DNA from: Comamonas sp. SCN 65-56 | GTDB taxonomy: Bacteria; Pseudomonadota; Gammaproteobacteria; Burkholderiales; Burkholderiaceae_C | NCBI RefSeq assembly: GCF_001724135.1 | Contig: NZ_MEDS01000002.1 | Coordinates: forward strand, 45,612 to 109,611 | Direction: 5' to 3' | DNA: 64,000 nt | Part shown: piece by piece, positions 15,936 to 24,822 of the stretch | Numbering within the stretch: position 1 is the first letter of the stretch | Layout: each line of letters begins with the position of its first letter | Notes under the pieces: generated by a model | The model's input: the letters and a program-made list of their open reading frames with translations, nothing else | What the model was told of the DNA's origin: nothing | The model's database searches: none | Position numbers and translations under genes: made by a program

Positions 15936-16898
15936 CGGCGCGGGGAACTGCTGTTGCCAGTGGCGCGCCAGGTCGATGCGCCGGCACACCCACACCCGCT
16001 CGTGCTGCGCGATGTGATCGAGAAACTTCTGCAGTGCGATGAAGCGCCCCGGGCGCCCGACCATGCGGCAATGCAGGCCTATGGTCATCATCTTGGGCGC
16101 GTTCTGGCCCTGCGGATCACCCTCGGCATACAGCACGTCGAACGCGTCGCGCATGTATTGGTAGAACGGTTCGGCGTGCGAATAGCCCTGGGGCAGGCCG
16201 AAGCGCATGTCGTTCACATCGAGCGTGTAGGGCACGATGAGCTGCTGGGCCGCAGCGCCGTCGCTCTTGGTGACCTTCATCCAGAACGGCAGGTCGTCGC
16301 CGTAGTAATCGGCGTCGTAGGTGAAGCGGCCCGCGTCGGCCACCAGGCGGTGGGTGTTGGGGCTGTCGCGCCCGGTGTACCAGCCCAGCGCGTGGTCGCC
16401 TTTGCCGCCATAGAGATCGTCAAAAATTTCCAGGCACTGCTGCATGTGCGCGCGCTCCTGCGCCTCGGGCATGTCCTGGTAGTGAATCCAGCGCAGACCG
16501 TGGCAGGCGACTTCATGGCCGAGCTCGTCAAAGGCCTGCGCCACCTCGCGGTTCTTCTGCAGTGCGGTCGCCACGCCGTAGACGGTGAGCGGCAGCTTGC
16601 GACGTTCAAATTCGCGCAGCACGCGCCAGACGCCGGCGCGCGAGCCGTATTCGTAGATGCTCTCCATGCTCATGTGCCGTGCCGGGTAGGCCGCGGGGTT
16701 GAAGAGCTCCGACAGAAACTGCTCGCTGCCCGCATCGCCATGCAGCACGCAGTTCTCGCCGCCTTCCTCGTAGTTGAGCACGAAGGAGACGGCAATGCGC
16801 GCCTGGCCGGGCCAGTGCGGCTGCGGGGTGTGACGGCCGTAGCCGATCAGGTCGCGCGGATAGGGCGCGGTGGCGTCGTAGAAGGAAGGCGTGGTCAT
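15930..16898 (-). CDS. puuE: Allantoinase PuuE (polysaccharide-deacetylase-like)
   Basis: This 322-residue protein matches PuuE features: the N-terminal YPRDLIGYGRHTPQPHWPG, then RIAVSFVLNYEEGGE. Mid-protein metal-site segments include GHEVACHGLRWIHYQDM and HALGWYTGRDSPNTHRLV, and GLHCRMVGRPGR is near the end. PuuE enzymes open the allantoin ring to allantoate and are unrelated to the amidohydrolase-type AllB. The start overlaps the GntR stop (TGATG), showing co-translation. The stop codon falls inside a palindromic repeat. Confidence 0.93.
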   Translation of the reverse strand: MTTPSFYDATAPYPRDLIGYGRHTPQPHWPGQARIAVSFVLNYEEGGENCVLHGDAGSEQFLSELFNPAAYPARHMSMESIYEYGSRAGVWRVLREFERRKLPLTVYGVATALQKNREVAQAFDELGHEVACHGLRWIHYQDMPEAQERAHMQQCLEIFDDLYGGKGDHALGWYTGRDSPNTHRLVADAGRFTYDADYYGDDLPFWMKVTKSDGAAAQQLIVPYTLDVNDMRFGLPQGYSHAEPFYQYMRDAFDVLYAEGDPQGQNAPKMMTIGLHCRMVGRPGRFIALQKFLDHIAQHERVWVCRRIDLARHWQQQFPAPI

Positions 16899-17584
16899 CA
16901 GTTGGTGCCCGTGAGAGCCATGGATAAATCGTTGGTGGGAACGCTGCGCTCGAACATCAGTCCAGCCTCGACGTTGTCCAGGTGCTCCTGCATCAGGCGC
17001 ACGGCGGTGCTTTCATCGCCGGCGACGATGGCGTTGAAGATGCCCTCGTGCTCGTCGTGAGAATGCTCGGCCGCGGTGGTGGATTGGTACATCAGCGTGA
17101 TCAGCGCGCAGCGCGAGATCAGGTCGCCCAGCAGCTGGGCCAGCACCGCGTTGCCCATGAGAGAGGCGATTTGCACGTGAAAATCGCCCAGCAACTCGGT
17201 GCGCCGGCCGACATCGGGCTCCAGCATCGCCGCGCGCTCTGCGTCCATGTGCTTCTTCAGCAGCTGGATGCGCGCGGGCGTGCTGCTGGCGATGAATTCG
17301 CGCACCGTGGCGAGCTCCAGCATGCGGCGCACGGCAAACACCTGGCGCGCTTCGTCCACCGAGGGGGTGGCGACGAAGGCGCCGCGCGCCGGTTCCTGGC
17401 GGATCAGGCGGTTTTGCGCCAACTGGAACAGCGCCTGGCGCACCAGCGTGCGCGAGACGCCGAAGTGGTCGGCGAGCTTTTGCTCGGCCAGCTTGGTGCC
17501 GGGCAGCAGCCGGTGTTCGACGATGGCCCGGGTGAGGTTTTCGACGATGGTGTCCGTCGCCGATACGGGTGCGGGTGTGTCCAT
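16898..17584 (-). CDS. GntR-family (FadR/FCD-type) regulator of the ureide genes
   Basis: The protein has about 228 residues. The winged helix-turn-helix is at about residues 10-75 (LTRAIVEHRLLPGTKLAEQK, then HFGVSRTLVRQALFQLAQN), and an FCD ligand-binding domain (about 90-215) has the expected metal-site His and Asp residues (DFHVQIA, HDEHEGIFNAI, RLMQEHLD). Such proteins bind a pathway intermediate and release DNA. The ATG at 17584 is preferred; an in-frame ATG at 17620 lies within the operator-like site. The gene is first in the operon with puuE, so autoregulation is likely. The effector is unknown, with urate or allantoin plausible. Confidence 0.88.
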   Translation of the reverse strand: MDTPAPVSATDTIVENLTRAIVEHRLLPGTKLAEQKLADHFGVSRTLVRQALFQLAQNRLIRQEPARGAFVATPSVDEARQVFAVRRMLELATVREFIASSTPARIQLLKKHMDAERAAMLEPDVGRRTELLGDFHVQIASLMGNAVLAQLLGDLISRCALITLMYQSTTAAEHSHDEHEGIFNAIVAGDESTAVRLMQEHLDNVEAGLMFERSVPTNDLSMALTGTN

Positions 17585-17615
17585 GAAGCGGATGATACCG
17601 CCCAGACACAAAAAT

Positions 17616-17632
17616 TGCATACACTTTTTGTC
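17616..17632 (-). promoter_or_regulatory. Putative GntR operator upstream of the gntR-puuE operon
   Basis: On the minus strand GACAAAAAGTGTATGCA matches the shared motif at all positions that the four sites conserve, counting its permitted A/G and T/G positions. It lies 31 bases upstream of the regulator's ATG, which suggests autorepression. Confidence 0.58.
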
Positions 17633-17674
17633 GACGACCCCAGGGCATAGTGCCTGAAGTCGCCCGGCGGCGCC

Positions 17675-18520
17675 TCACAGGTCGGTGCGCAGCCGCCACA
17701 GTTCGGGGAACAGCACCACGTCCAGCATCTTGCGCAGGTAGCCCACGCCGCTGGTGCCGCCGGTGCCGCGTTTGAAGCCGATGATGCGCTCCACCGTGGT
17801 GACATGCTTGAAGCGCCAGACGCGGAAGGCGTCCTCCAGGTCGGTGAGTTTTTCGCCGAGCTGGTACAGGTCCCAGTATTTTTCCGGCTCGCGGTAGACG
17901 CTGAGCCAGGCGGCTTCGACGGCGTCGCTGGCGCTGTAGGGCTGGTTCCAGTCGCGCTCCAGATAGTCGGCGGGCACGGGCAGGCCGCGGCGCGCCATCA
18001 GGCGCAGGGCCTCGTCGTAGAGCGAGGGGGCGTCGAAATAGCGCTTGACCAGCGCCAGGCGCTCGGGCTTGTGCGCATGCACCTTGAGCATCGCGGCGTT
18101 CTTGTTGCCGAGCGCGAATTCGATGCAGCGGTACTGGTAGCTCTGAAAGCCGCTGGACGGCCCGAGGTAGGGGCGGATCGCGGTGTATTCGGGCGGCGTC
18201 ATCGTCGCCAGTACGTCCCAGGCGTTGACCAGCTGGTCGAAGATGCGGCTGGCGCGTGCCAGCTTCTTGAACGCCGGCGGCAGGTGGTCGGCGCGGATGT
18301 CGGCCATCGCGGCGCCGATCTCGGTCAGCATCAGCTTCATCCACAGCTCGCTGGTCTGGTGCTGGATGATGAACAGCATCTCGTCGTGCGCCGGCGACAG
18401 CGGGTGCTGCGCGCTCAGCACCTGGTCGATGTGCAGGTAGTCGCCATAGCTCATGCTGTGGGCGTAGTCCAGCTGCGCGTGCTCTTCCTGCACGATGGAT
18501 TCGGTGGTTTTGTCAGACAT
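17675..18520 (-). CDS. kynA: Tryptophan 2,3-dioxygenase
   Basis: This 281-residue protein carries the family hallmarks [33 protein letters not shown] and [17 protein letters not shown]. It ends in the heme/substrate region [20 protein letters not shown], which contains the proximal heme His (RFKHVTTV). It opens the indole ring of L-tryptophan to N-formylkynurenine. The ATG at 18520 follows a GGAGAACC ribosome-binding site; an upstream in-frame start would precede this without a site. It is the last gene of kynB-kynU-kynA on the minus strand. Confidence 0.96.
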   Translation of the reverse strand: MSDKTTESIVQEEHAQLDYAHSMSYGDYLHIDQVLSAQHPLSPAHDEMLFIIQHQTSELWMKLMLTEIGAAMADIRADHLPPAFKKLARASRIFDQLVNAWDVLATMTPPEYTAIRPYLGPSSGFQSYQYRCIEFALGNKNAAMLKVHAHKPERLALVKRYFDAPSLYDEALRLMARRGLPVPADYLERDWNQPYSASDAVEAAWLSVYREPEKYWDLYQLGEKLTDLEDAFRVWRFKHVTTVERIIGFKRGTGGTSGVGYLRKMLDVVLFPELWRLRTDL

Positions 18521-18558
18521 GGAAGGTTCTCCTTTGCAAAATACCCGTGCCTCGCGCG

Positions 18559-19854
18559 TCACGTCACTGCGTGGCGCTGGTTGAACCGGGGCTGGGTGTA
18601 TTCCTTCTTCGATAGCACGTCGCGCAGACGGTGTGAGGCCTGCAATACGTTTTCATGAGAAAGATAAAGCGGCGTGAAGCCGAAGCGCAGGATGTCGCTC
18701 TGCTGCGCGTCGCCGGCGCGGAAGTCGCCGATCACGCCGCGTGCGATCAGCGCCTGCACGATGGCGTAGGCGCAGCCTTCGGGCAGCAGCTTGGTGGGCG
18801 TGAGGCAGACCTGTGAGCCGCGCTCGGCGTGCGCGCGCGGCGTGACGAGGTCGAACAGGCCGGGACATTCGGTCTGCACGGCGTCGATGAACAGGTCGGT
18901 GAGCTGCAGGGATTTGGCGCGCAGCGCCGCCATGCCACCGAGCTTTTCTGCCGCATCGAACACGTCCAGCGCCGCATCCAGCGCCGACAGGCTGAGGATG
19001 GGCTGGGTGCCGCATTGGTAGCGCGTGATGTCCATCGCCGGCTGGTAGTCGGGCGTGAAGGCGAACGGCTGCGCATGCCCCCACCAGCCCGCCAGCGGCT
19101 GCCAGCAGCGCGCGACATGGCGCGGATGGACCCAGACGAAGGCGGGCGAACCCGGGCCGCCATTGAGGTATTTGTAGGTGCAGCCGACCGCAAAATCCGC
19201 ATCGGCCGCGTTGAGGGCTATCGGCAGCGCCCCCGCGCTGTGGCACAGGTCCCAGAGCGTGAGCACGCCCGCGGCATGCGCGGCGGCCGTCACCTGCGCC
19301 ATGTCGTGCAGCGCGCCGGTGCGGTAGTTCACCTGCGACAGCAGCAGCACGGCGACATCCGGCTGCAGGCTGGCTGGCAGCTCGTGCGCTTCGATCAGGC
19401 GCAACTGGCAGCCGCGCTCGCGGCACAGTGCCTCGGCGATGTAGAGATCGGTCGGGAAGTTGCTGCGCTCGCTCACCACCACGCGGCGGCGGGCATCGTT
19501 CTCCTGCGCGATCGACAGCGCGGCCGACAGCGCCTTGTAGAGGTTGACCGAGGTGGTGTCGCTGGCCACCACTTCGCCGGGGCCGGCGCCGATCAGCGGC
19601 GCGATGCGGTCGCCCACGCGCCGCGGCAGCGCAAACCAGCCGGCGCTGTTCCAGCTGCCGATCAGGTCTTGTCCCCACTGCTGCGCCACGACCTGCGCCA
19701 CGCGCTCGGGCACGGCGCGCGGCAGGGCGCCGAGCGAGTTGCCGTCCAGGTAGATCACGCCCTCGGGCAGCGTGAAGAGCGCGCGCAGCGGGCGCAGCGG
19801 GTCGGCGGCGTCGCGCGCCTGGCAGCTCGCCATGGTGGGTGTGGTGGAAGTCAT
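18559..19854 (-). CDS. kynU: Kynureninase
   Basis: This 431-residue PLP enzyme has [18 protein letters not shown] near the N-terminus and [15 protein letters not shown]. The cofactor-phosphate and aspartate region is [14 protein letters not shown], and the Schiff-base lysine motif is [16 protein letters not shown]. It cleaves L-kynurenine to anthranilate and alanine. AAAGAGC lies before the ATG at 19854. It sits 38 bases upstream of kynA, and a palindromic repeat separates it from kynB. The three genes make up the tryptophan-to-anthranilate route. Confidence 0.96.
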   Translation of the reverse strand: MTSTTPTMASCQARDAADPLRPLRALFTLPEGVIYLDGNSLGALPRAVPERVAQVVAQQWGQDLIGSWNSAGWFALPRRVGDRIAPLIGAGPGEVVASDTTSVNLYKALSAALSIAQENDARRRVVVSERSNFPTDLYIAEALCRERGCQLRLIEAHELPASLQPDVAVLLLSQVNYRTGALHDMAQVTAAAHAAGVLTLWDLCHSAGALPIALNAADADFAVGCTYKYLNGGPGSPAFVWVHPRHVARCWQPLAGWWGHAQPFAFTPDYQPAMDITRYQCGTQPILSLSALDAALDVFDAAEKLGGMAALRAKSLQLTDLFIDAVQTECPGLFDLVTPRAHAERGSQVCLTPTKLLPEGCAYAIVQALIARGVIGDFRAGDAQQSDILRFGFTPLYLSHENVLQASHRLRDVLSKKEYTQPRFNQRHAVT

Positions 19855-19863
19855 GATTGCTCT

Positions 19864-19922
19864 TTCAGTGATAGCTGCCAGCGCTTGCCCATCAAGCGCT
19901 GGAGCCGGTTTTTGCCTAAATC
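19864..19922 (+). repeat. Comamonadaceae-type intergenic palindromic repeat, copy 2
   Basis: TTCAGTGATAGCTGCCAGCGCTTG...CAAGCGCTGGAGCC...GCCTAAATC is almost identical to the copy at 15877 and in the same orientation. It fills most of the kynB-kynU gap, and its right edge touches the kynB stop codon. Confidence 0.75.
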
Positions 19923-20556
19923 AGTTTGGGGGGAGGGCGCGCAGCACCGCACGCACCGGCGAGGCATCGGCCGTCGTCAGGCGCAGCGGCAGCGCGATGA
20001 GTTCGTAGTCGCCCTCGGGCACGGCGTCGAGCACCAGGTTTTCCAGTACGCGCAGGCCGCGGCGGCGGATCACCTGGTGGCTGGCGAGCCGCTTGCTGTC
20101 GGCCGGGTCGATGCTGGCGCTGTCGATCCCGATCAGCCGCACGCCCAGGTCGGCCAGGCGTTCCACGGTTTCGGGGGCGAAGGCGGCGAGTGCGTCATCC
20201 CAGCGGTCCACCGGCATGCGCTCGTAAGTTCTGACCAGCAAACGCGGCGGCAGCGCTGGTACAGCATGCGCTATGTGCTCCCACAAAATGAGCGGACGAA
20301 CGCCCACCGCATGCACCACCCGGCAGGGGCCGAGGAAGGGCGCGAGATCCAGCGCACCAATCGCCTCGCCTTCGGGGTCGTAGTGCAGCGGCGCATCGGC
20401 ATGCGCGCCGACATGCGGCGAGAGCGTGATGCGGCTGACGTTGACCGGGCAGCCGGGTGTGATCTGCGCCGACCACTGCTGCTGGTAGGCGGTGTCGCCG
20501 GGGAAGACCGGCGAGCCGGCATGCACCGGCGGTGAAATGTCCCAAAGCGTTTGCAT
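19921..20556 (-). CDS. kynB: Kynurenine formamidase
   Basis: This 211-residue protein begins TLWDISPPVHAGSPVFPGDT and holds the metal-binding motif SPHVGAHADAPLHYDPEG (H-x-G-x-H-x-D-A-P). It also has GIDSASIDPADSKRLASHQV, typical of the KynB/cyclase family. It hydrolyses N-formylkynurenine to kynurenine and formate using metal. It is the first gene of the kynBUA run. The Shine-Dalgarno sequence before the ATG is weak. Confidence 0.95.
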   Translation of the reverse strand: MQTLWDISPPVHAGSPVFPGDTAYQQQWSAQITPGCPVNVSRITLSPHVGAHADAPLHYDPEGEAIGALDLAPFLGPCRVVHAVGVRPLILWEHIAHAVPALPPRLLVRTYERMPVDRWDDALAAFAPETVERLADLGVRLIGIDSASIDPADSKRLASHQVIRRRGLRVLENLVLDAVPEGDYELIALPLRLTTADASPVRAVLRALPPN

Positions 20557-20625
20557 GGCGTAGACCTTACCGCTGCCCGGGCAGGCGTGGTGTCGGTTAA
20601 TAGCAACGCTGCGCAGCCGGGTGGA

Positions 20626-22548
20626 TCAGGCGGGTGGGCTGGATCGGCTCTGGCGCGCAAAGGCGATGAATTCCTCGGCGGCAATGGCGGGAGACCAATG
20701 AAAGCCCTGGCCGAATTCGCAGCCCGCATTGCGCAGGCGCGTCAGTGTGGCCATGTCCTCCACCCCTTCGGCCACGAGCTGCAGGCGCAGGCAGTGCCCC
20801 ATCTCGATGATGGCCTGCACGATGCCGGCCGCTTGCGGGCTGCTGGTCAATTGGCTGGTGAACGAGCGGTCGATCTTGAGCCGGTGCAGCGGGTAGCGCT
20901 GCAGGTAGCTGAGGTTGGAATAACCGGTGCCGAAATCGTCGATCGCGATGCGCACGCCCAGTTCGCTCAGACTGTCCAGTATTTCGTTCGGGCGTTGGCG
21001 GTCGTCGATCAGCACGGATTCGGTGATCTCCAGCTCCAGCGCGCTCGGCGGCAGGGCATGGGCAGTGAGCGCCTGGGCAACGAGCTCCTTCAGGTTGCCA
21101 CGGCGAAACTGCAGCGGCGAGACGTTCACCGCCACCGTGAGATCGGCCAGGCCCTGCATGTGAAAGGCGCGCGCATCCCGGCAGGCGCGGTGGAGCACCC
21201 AGGTGCCCAGTTCGTGGATCAGGCCGCTGCTTTCGGCCACCGGGATGAACTGGTTGGGTGGCACCCAACCCAGCTCAGGGTGGTGCCAGCGCACCAGCGC
21301 CTCGGCACCGATGACGCGGCCGCTGGTGAGGGCCAGCTGGGGCTGGTAGTGCAGTTGCAGCGCATCGTTTGCCAGCGCCTGGCGCAGCGCATTCACCAGC
21401 TGCAGGTGCGCAAGCATGTTGGCGTTCATGCTCTCGTCAAAGAAGCGGAAGGTGTTGCGCCCCGCCGCCTTGGCCTGGTACATGGCGAGGTCGGCGTGCT
21501 TGAGCAGGGTCTCCACTGCATCACCGTCGCGCGGCGAAACGCTGATGCCCAGCGAACCGCTGGCGTGCACCGCCATGCCCTGCAGGTTGAAGGTCGGGGC
21601 AAGCTGCTCCATGAGCTTGCTGGCCATGGTGGCGATGGCGCCTTCGTTTTCCACTGCCCCCAGCAGCAGGAACTCGTCGCCCGAGAGCCGCGCCACGGTA
21701 TCCGTGGTGCGCAGGCAGGCTTGCAATCGCTGGCTGACCTGGCACAGAAGCTCGTCGCCCGCCGCATGGCCGAGCGAGTCGTTGATGGTTTTGAAATTGT
21801 CCAGGTCCAGAAACATCACCGCGATCTGGTGGCCGCTGCGCTGGGCATCGGTGAGCAAAAATTCCAGCCGCTGCAGCGCCAGTGCACGGTTGGGCAAATG
21901 GGTGAGCGGATCGTGGTAGGCCAGCTCGGCAATCTGCTGGTGCGATTGCGCCAGCGCCTGCTTGTCCTGCTCCTGCTGGTCCAGCAGCAGACGCAGGTCT
22001 TTGGTGATGGTTTGCACGAAATACGCGGTGACGCACAAGATGATGGCCAGCACCAGCAGCCGTGATGGATCGACCGCGCGCGGCACCGCCGCCAGCACCC
22101 CCATCGCCTGCAGTGCGTAAACGCCGACCAGCACCAGCAGCATGACCGCAAGCACCGCAGAAAAAACCCGGCCGTTGGCAAACATCAGCGCCATGACCAG
22201 GATGCCCGGGAAGGCCATGGGCACTTCGTCGTACAGCCCCTGGCCAAAGACCATCAGGCCGGTGAGTACCACCATCAGCGTGCTCAGCAGGATCCAGGCG
22301 GCGCCGATGGTGTTGCCGCTGCGATTGCGTTGCCAGGCGAAGGCAAACAGCGCGATCGCTACGCCTTCCATCACCACGTTCATGTTGGCGAGGCCATTGG
22401 CGACGTTGGTGGCGATCACGGCGGCAAACGCCAGGATCAGTGCGAGCAGGCTTTGCCCGAGGCGGCGCTGGCGCAGGCTGTTTGCCTGCGCTTGCATCTG
22501 GCGCTGGGGCGGCAGGGCGGTTTCGGTGAAATCCGAGTCCTGGTTCAT
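20626..22548 (-). CDS. Membrane-bound GGDEF-EAL protein (cyclic-di-GMP turnover)
   Basis: The protein has about 640 residues. Several hydrophobic segments (about 25-185) are followed by a short coiled coil (LLLDQQEQDKQALAQSHQQI). A GGDEF domain comes next, with the site written SGDEF in ARLSGDEFLLLG, and then an EAL domain with EALVRW, VNVSPLQF, ELEITESVL and DDFGTGYSNLSYL plus the lysine LKIDRSF and QLVAEGVE. All the usual EAL metal and catalytic residues are visible, so it is a likely phosphodiesterase. The cyclase motif has Ser at the first position, which may or may not retain activity. The ATG at 22548 is preferred over a TTG at 22587 that overlaps ggt. Confidence 0.92.
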   Translation of the reverse strand: MNQDSDFTETALPPQRQMQAQANSLRQRRLGQSLLALILAFAAVIATNVANGLANMNVVMEGVAIALFAFAWQRNRSGNTIGAAWILLSTLMVVLTGLMVFGQGLYDEVPMAFPGILVMALMFANGRVFSAVLAVMLLVLVGVYALQAMGVLAAVPRAVDPSRLLVLAIILCVTAYFVQTITKDLRLLLDQQEQDKQALAQSHQQIAELAYHDPLTHLPNRALALQRLEFLLTDAQRSGHQIAVMFLDLDNFKTINDSLGHAAGDELLCQVSQRLQACLRTTDTVARLSGDEFLLLGAVENEGAIATMASKLMEQLAPTFNLQGMAVHASGSLGISVSPRDGDAVETLLKHADLAMYQAKAAGRNTFRFFDESMNANMLAHLQLVNALRQALANDALQLHYQPQLALTSGRVIGAEALVRWHHPELGWVPPNQFIPVAESSGLIHELGTWVLHRACRDARAFHMQGLADLTVAVNVSPLQFRRGNLKELVAQALTAHALPPSALELEITESVLIDDRQRPNEILDSLSELGVRIAIDDFGTGYSNLSYLQRYPLHRLKIDRSFTSQLTSSPQAAGIVQAIIEMGHCLRLQLVAEGVEDMATLTRLRNAGCEFGQGFHWSPAIAAEEFIAFARQSRSSPPA

Positions 22549-22583
22549 GGCGGTATTTTCCCCGTGCGCACCCGCTTCTGGCG

Positions 22584-24356
22584 TCAATAGCCCAGCGTGC
22601 GTCCGTCGGGGTTGCGCGGATCAGACGCTCCCAGCAGCCGGTCGCCCTGCACTTGAATGGTTTGCGTGCGTCCCATCGCCGGCTTGACCACGATCTTGTG
22701 GCCCCTGGCCTTCAAGAGATTCAGCGTGTCCTGGGAAAAGCCTTTTTCCAAGCGCAGCTTGTCGGGCATCCACTGGTGGTGAAAGCGCAGCGTCGCCGCG
22801 GCTTCCGCCGGGTTCATGCCGTAGTCGATGGTGTTGACGATGGTCTGAAGCACCGTGGTGATGATGCGCGGCCCGCCGGGGCTGCCGGTCACCAGCGCCA
22901 CCTTGCCGTCCTTGAGCACCAGCGTCGGCGTCATCGACGACAGCGGGCGCTTGCCGGCCTGCACGGCGTTGGCGTCGCCGCCCACGAGACCATAGGCGTT
23001 GGCCACACCGGGCTTGGCGGCGAAGTCGTCCATCTCGTTGTTGAGCATCACGCCCGTGCCCTTGGCGACGATGCCGCTGCCGAAGTTGGTGTTGAGCGTG
23101 TAGGTGACGGCCACCGCGTTGCCCGCCTTGTCGACCACCGAGTAGTGCGTGGTCTGGTCGCTCTCATAGGCCTGCGGCTTGCCGGGCTTGATGTCCTGGG
23201 CCGTGCGCGCCTTGTTGGCATCGATGCCGGCGGCGAGCTGGTCGGCGTAGCGCTTGCTGGTCAGGCCCTTGAGCGGCACCTTGACGAAGTCCGGGTCGCC
23301 CAGGTATTCGGCGCGGTCGGCGTAGGCGAGCTTCATCGCCTCGGTCATGTGGTGCACGCTGGCGGCGCTGTTGACACCCCAGTCCTTCATCGGCCAGCGC
23401 TCCATCATGTTCAGGATCTGGATCAGGTGCGCGCCGCCCGAGGACGGGGGCGGCATGGTCACGATCTCGTAGCCGCGGTACTGGCCGCGCACCGGCGCGC
23501 GCTCGACGACCTTGTAGCTCTTCAGGTCCGCGAGCGTGATGGAGCCTGCGTGCGGCGCCATCTCGGCGGCGATTTTTTGCGCGATCGCGCCCTCGTAGAA
23601 GGCCTTGGCCCCTTCTTTGCCAATCAGGCGCAGCGACGCGGCCAGGTCTTTTTGCACCAGCAGGTCGCCCTGCTTCATCGGCGCGCCGCCCTTCCAGAAG
23701 ATGGCCTGGCTCGCGGGCCAGGGCGCGAAGGTCTTGATCTCCTGCGCCAGCACCTTGGCCAGCGTCTCGCTGACTGGGTAGCCCTTGTCGGCGAGCTGCG
23801 CCGCCGGCTCGATGACGGTTGCCAGCGGCAGCGTGCCCCATTTTTGCAGCGCGTGCGCCATGCCGGCGACGGTGCCGGGCACGCCGACGGCGTAGTGCGT
23901 GTACAGCGACTTGCCGTTGACCACGTTGCCCTTGTCGTCCAGGTACATGGTGCGGCTGGCGCCGCTGGGCGCAACTTCGCGGAAGTCGAGCGCCACGTCG
24001 CGCCCGCTCTTGGCGTCGTGCACCATCATGAAGCCGCCGCCGCCGAGGTTGCCGGCATTGGGCAGCGCGACGGCCAGCGCAAAGCCGACGGCGACGGCCG
24101 CGTCCACGGCGTTGCCGCCGCGCTGGAGGATGTCCAGGCCGATGCGCGTGGCCAGTTCCTGCTCGCTCGCCACCATGCCGTTCCTGGCGGTGACGGGGTG
24201 GAACACGTCCATGTCGAAGTCGTAGGCGGCGGCCGCGGCCTGGGCGGCGCGAGTCTGGGCGGGAGGCGCAGCAGCCGGCGTGACCGGGGGGCTGCCGCAG
24301 GCAGAGAGCAGAGTCAGCAGCGCGGCGGCTGCCAGCGTGGCGGTGCGCGAGAACAT
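22584..24356 (-). CDS. ggt: Gamma-glutamyltranspeptidase-family lipoprotein
   Basis: This 590-residue Ntn-hydrolase precursor has a lipoprotein signal peptide ending in a lipobox (LLTLLSAC). It then has the GGT core: NGMVASEQELATRIGLDIL, GGNAVDAAVAVGFALAV and, at the autocleavage site, TTHYSVVDKAGNAVAVTYT with the nucleophilic Thr at about residue 402. A PLSSMTPTLVLKDG loop follows. GGTs transfer or hydrolyse gamma-glutamyl groups, for example of glutathione, in the periplasm. The oxamate amidohydrolase HpxW of purine pathways belongs to the same superfamily, and the operator-like site shared with uraH keeps that alternative open. The ATG at 24356 follows CCGGAGC. Confidence 0.9.
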   Translation of the reverse strand: MFSRTATLAAAALLTLLSACGSPPVTPAAAPPAQTRAAQAAAAAYDFDMDVFHPVTARNGMVASEQELATRIGLDILQRGGNAVDAAVAVGFALAVALPNAGNLGGGGFMMVHDAKSGRDVALDFREVAPSGASRTMYLDDKGNVVNGKSLYTHYAVGVPGTVAGMAHALQKWGTLPLATVIEPAAQLADKGYPVSETLAKVLAQEIKTFAPWPASQAIFWKGGAPMKQGDLLVQKDLAASLRLIGKEGAKAFYEGAIAQKIAAEMAPHAGSITLADLKSYKVVERAPVRGQYRGYEIVTMPPPSSGGAHLIQILNMMERWPMKDWGVNSAASVHHMTEAMKLAYADRAEYLGDPDFVKVPLKGLTSKRYADQLAAGIDANKARTAQDIKPGKPQAYESDQTTHYSVVDKAGNAVAVTYTLNTNFGSGIVAKGTGVMLNNEMDDFAAKPGVANAYGLVGGDANAVQAGKRPLSSMTPTLVLKDGKVALVTGSPGGPRIITTVLQTIVNTIDYGMNPAEAAATLRFHHQWMPDKLRLEKGFSQDTLNLLKARGHKIVVKPAMGRTQTIQVQGDRLLGASDPRNPDGRTLGY

Positions 24357-24417
24357 GGAAAGCTCCGGACAATGCACGAGCGTGGAGGGTAACCAATCCA
24401 GCCAGGGTGTTAAAGAA

Positions 24418-24434
24418 TACAAAAAATGTATACA
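24418..24434 (+). promoter_or_regulatory. Putative GntR operator between ggt and uraH
   Basis: TACAAAAAATGTATACA lies in the divergent intergenic region, 33 bases before the uraH ATG and 62 bases before the ggt ATG. It matches the shared 17-bp motif and could control both directions. Confidence 0.6.
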
Positions 24435-24466
24435 CTTTGATCTGAACATCCGCAGGAGGCAACACC

Positions 24467-24817
24467 ATGGGCCTGAGCACCCACGTTCTTGACACGATGC
24501 ACGGCTGCCCGGCCGCGGGCATGCAGGTCACGCTGTACGCCACGGACGGCGACAAGGCGACCGAGCTCAAGCGTCTGACGCTGAACCACGACGGGCGCAC
24601 CGATGCGCCGCTGTTTGACAACACCACCCTGCGCACCGGCACCTACCGGCTGACGTTCGATGTGGCAGCCTATTTCAAGGCCAAAGGGGTGCCATTGCCC
24701 GAGCCCAATTTTCTGAACCGCGTGAGTCTGGACTTCGGCATCGCACACACCGACCAGCACTACCACGTGCCGCTGCTCGTGAGCCCCTGGAGCTATTCGA
24801 CCTACCGCGGCTCCTGA
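24467..24817 (+). CDS. uraH: 5-hydroxyisourate hydrolase (transthyretin-like)
   Basis: This 116-residue protein has the family N-terminus LSTHVLDTMHGCPAAGM (catalytic His), the central RLTLNHDGRTDAPLFD, and the C-terminal H-x-P-x-LVSPWSYSTYRGS with the diagnostic YRGS end. It hydrolyses 5-hydroxyisourate to OHCU, the step after PuuD and before UraD. CAGGAGG lies eight bases before the ATG. xdhC begins six bases after its stop. Confidence 0.97.
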   Translation: MGLSTHVLDTMHGCPAAGMQVTLYATDGDKATELKRLTLNHDGRTDAPLFDNTTLRTGTYRLTFDVAAYFKAKGVPLPEPNFLNRVSLDFGIAHTDQHYHVPLLVSPWSYSTYRGS

Positions 24818-24822
24818 ACGCC

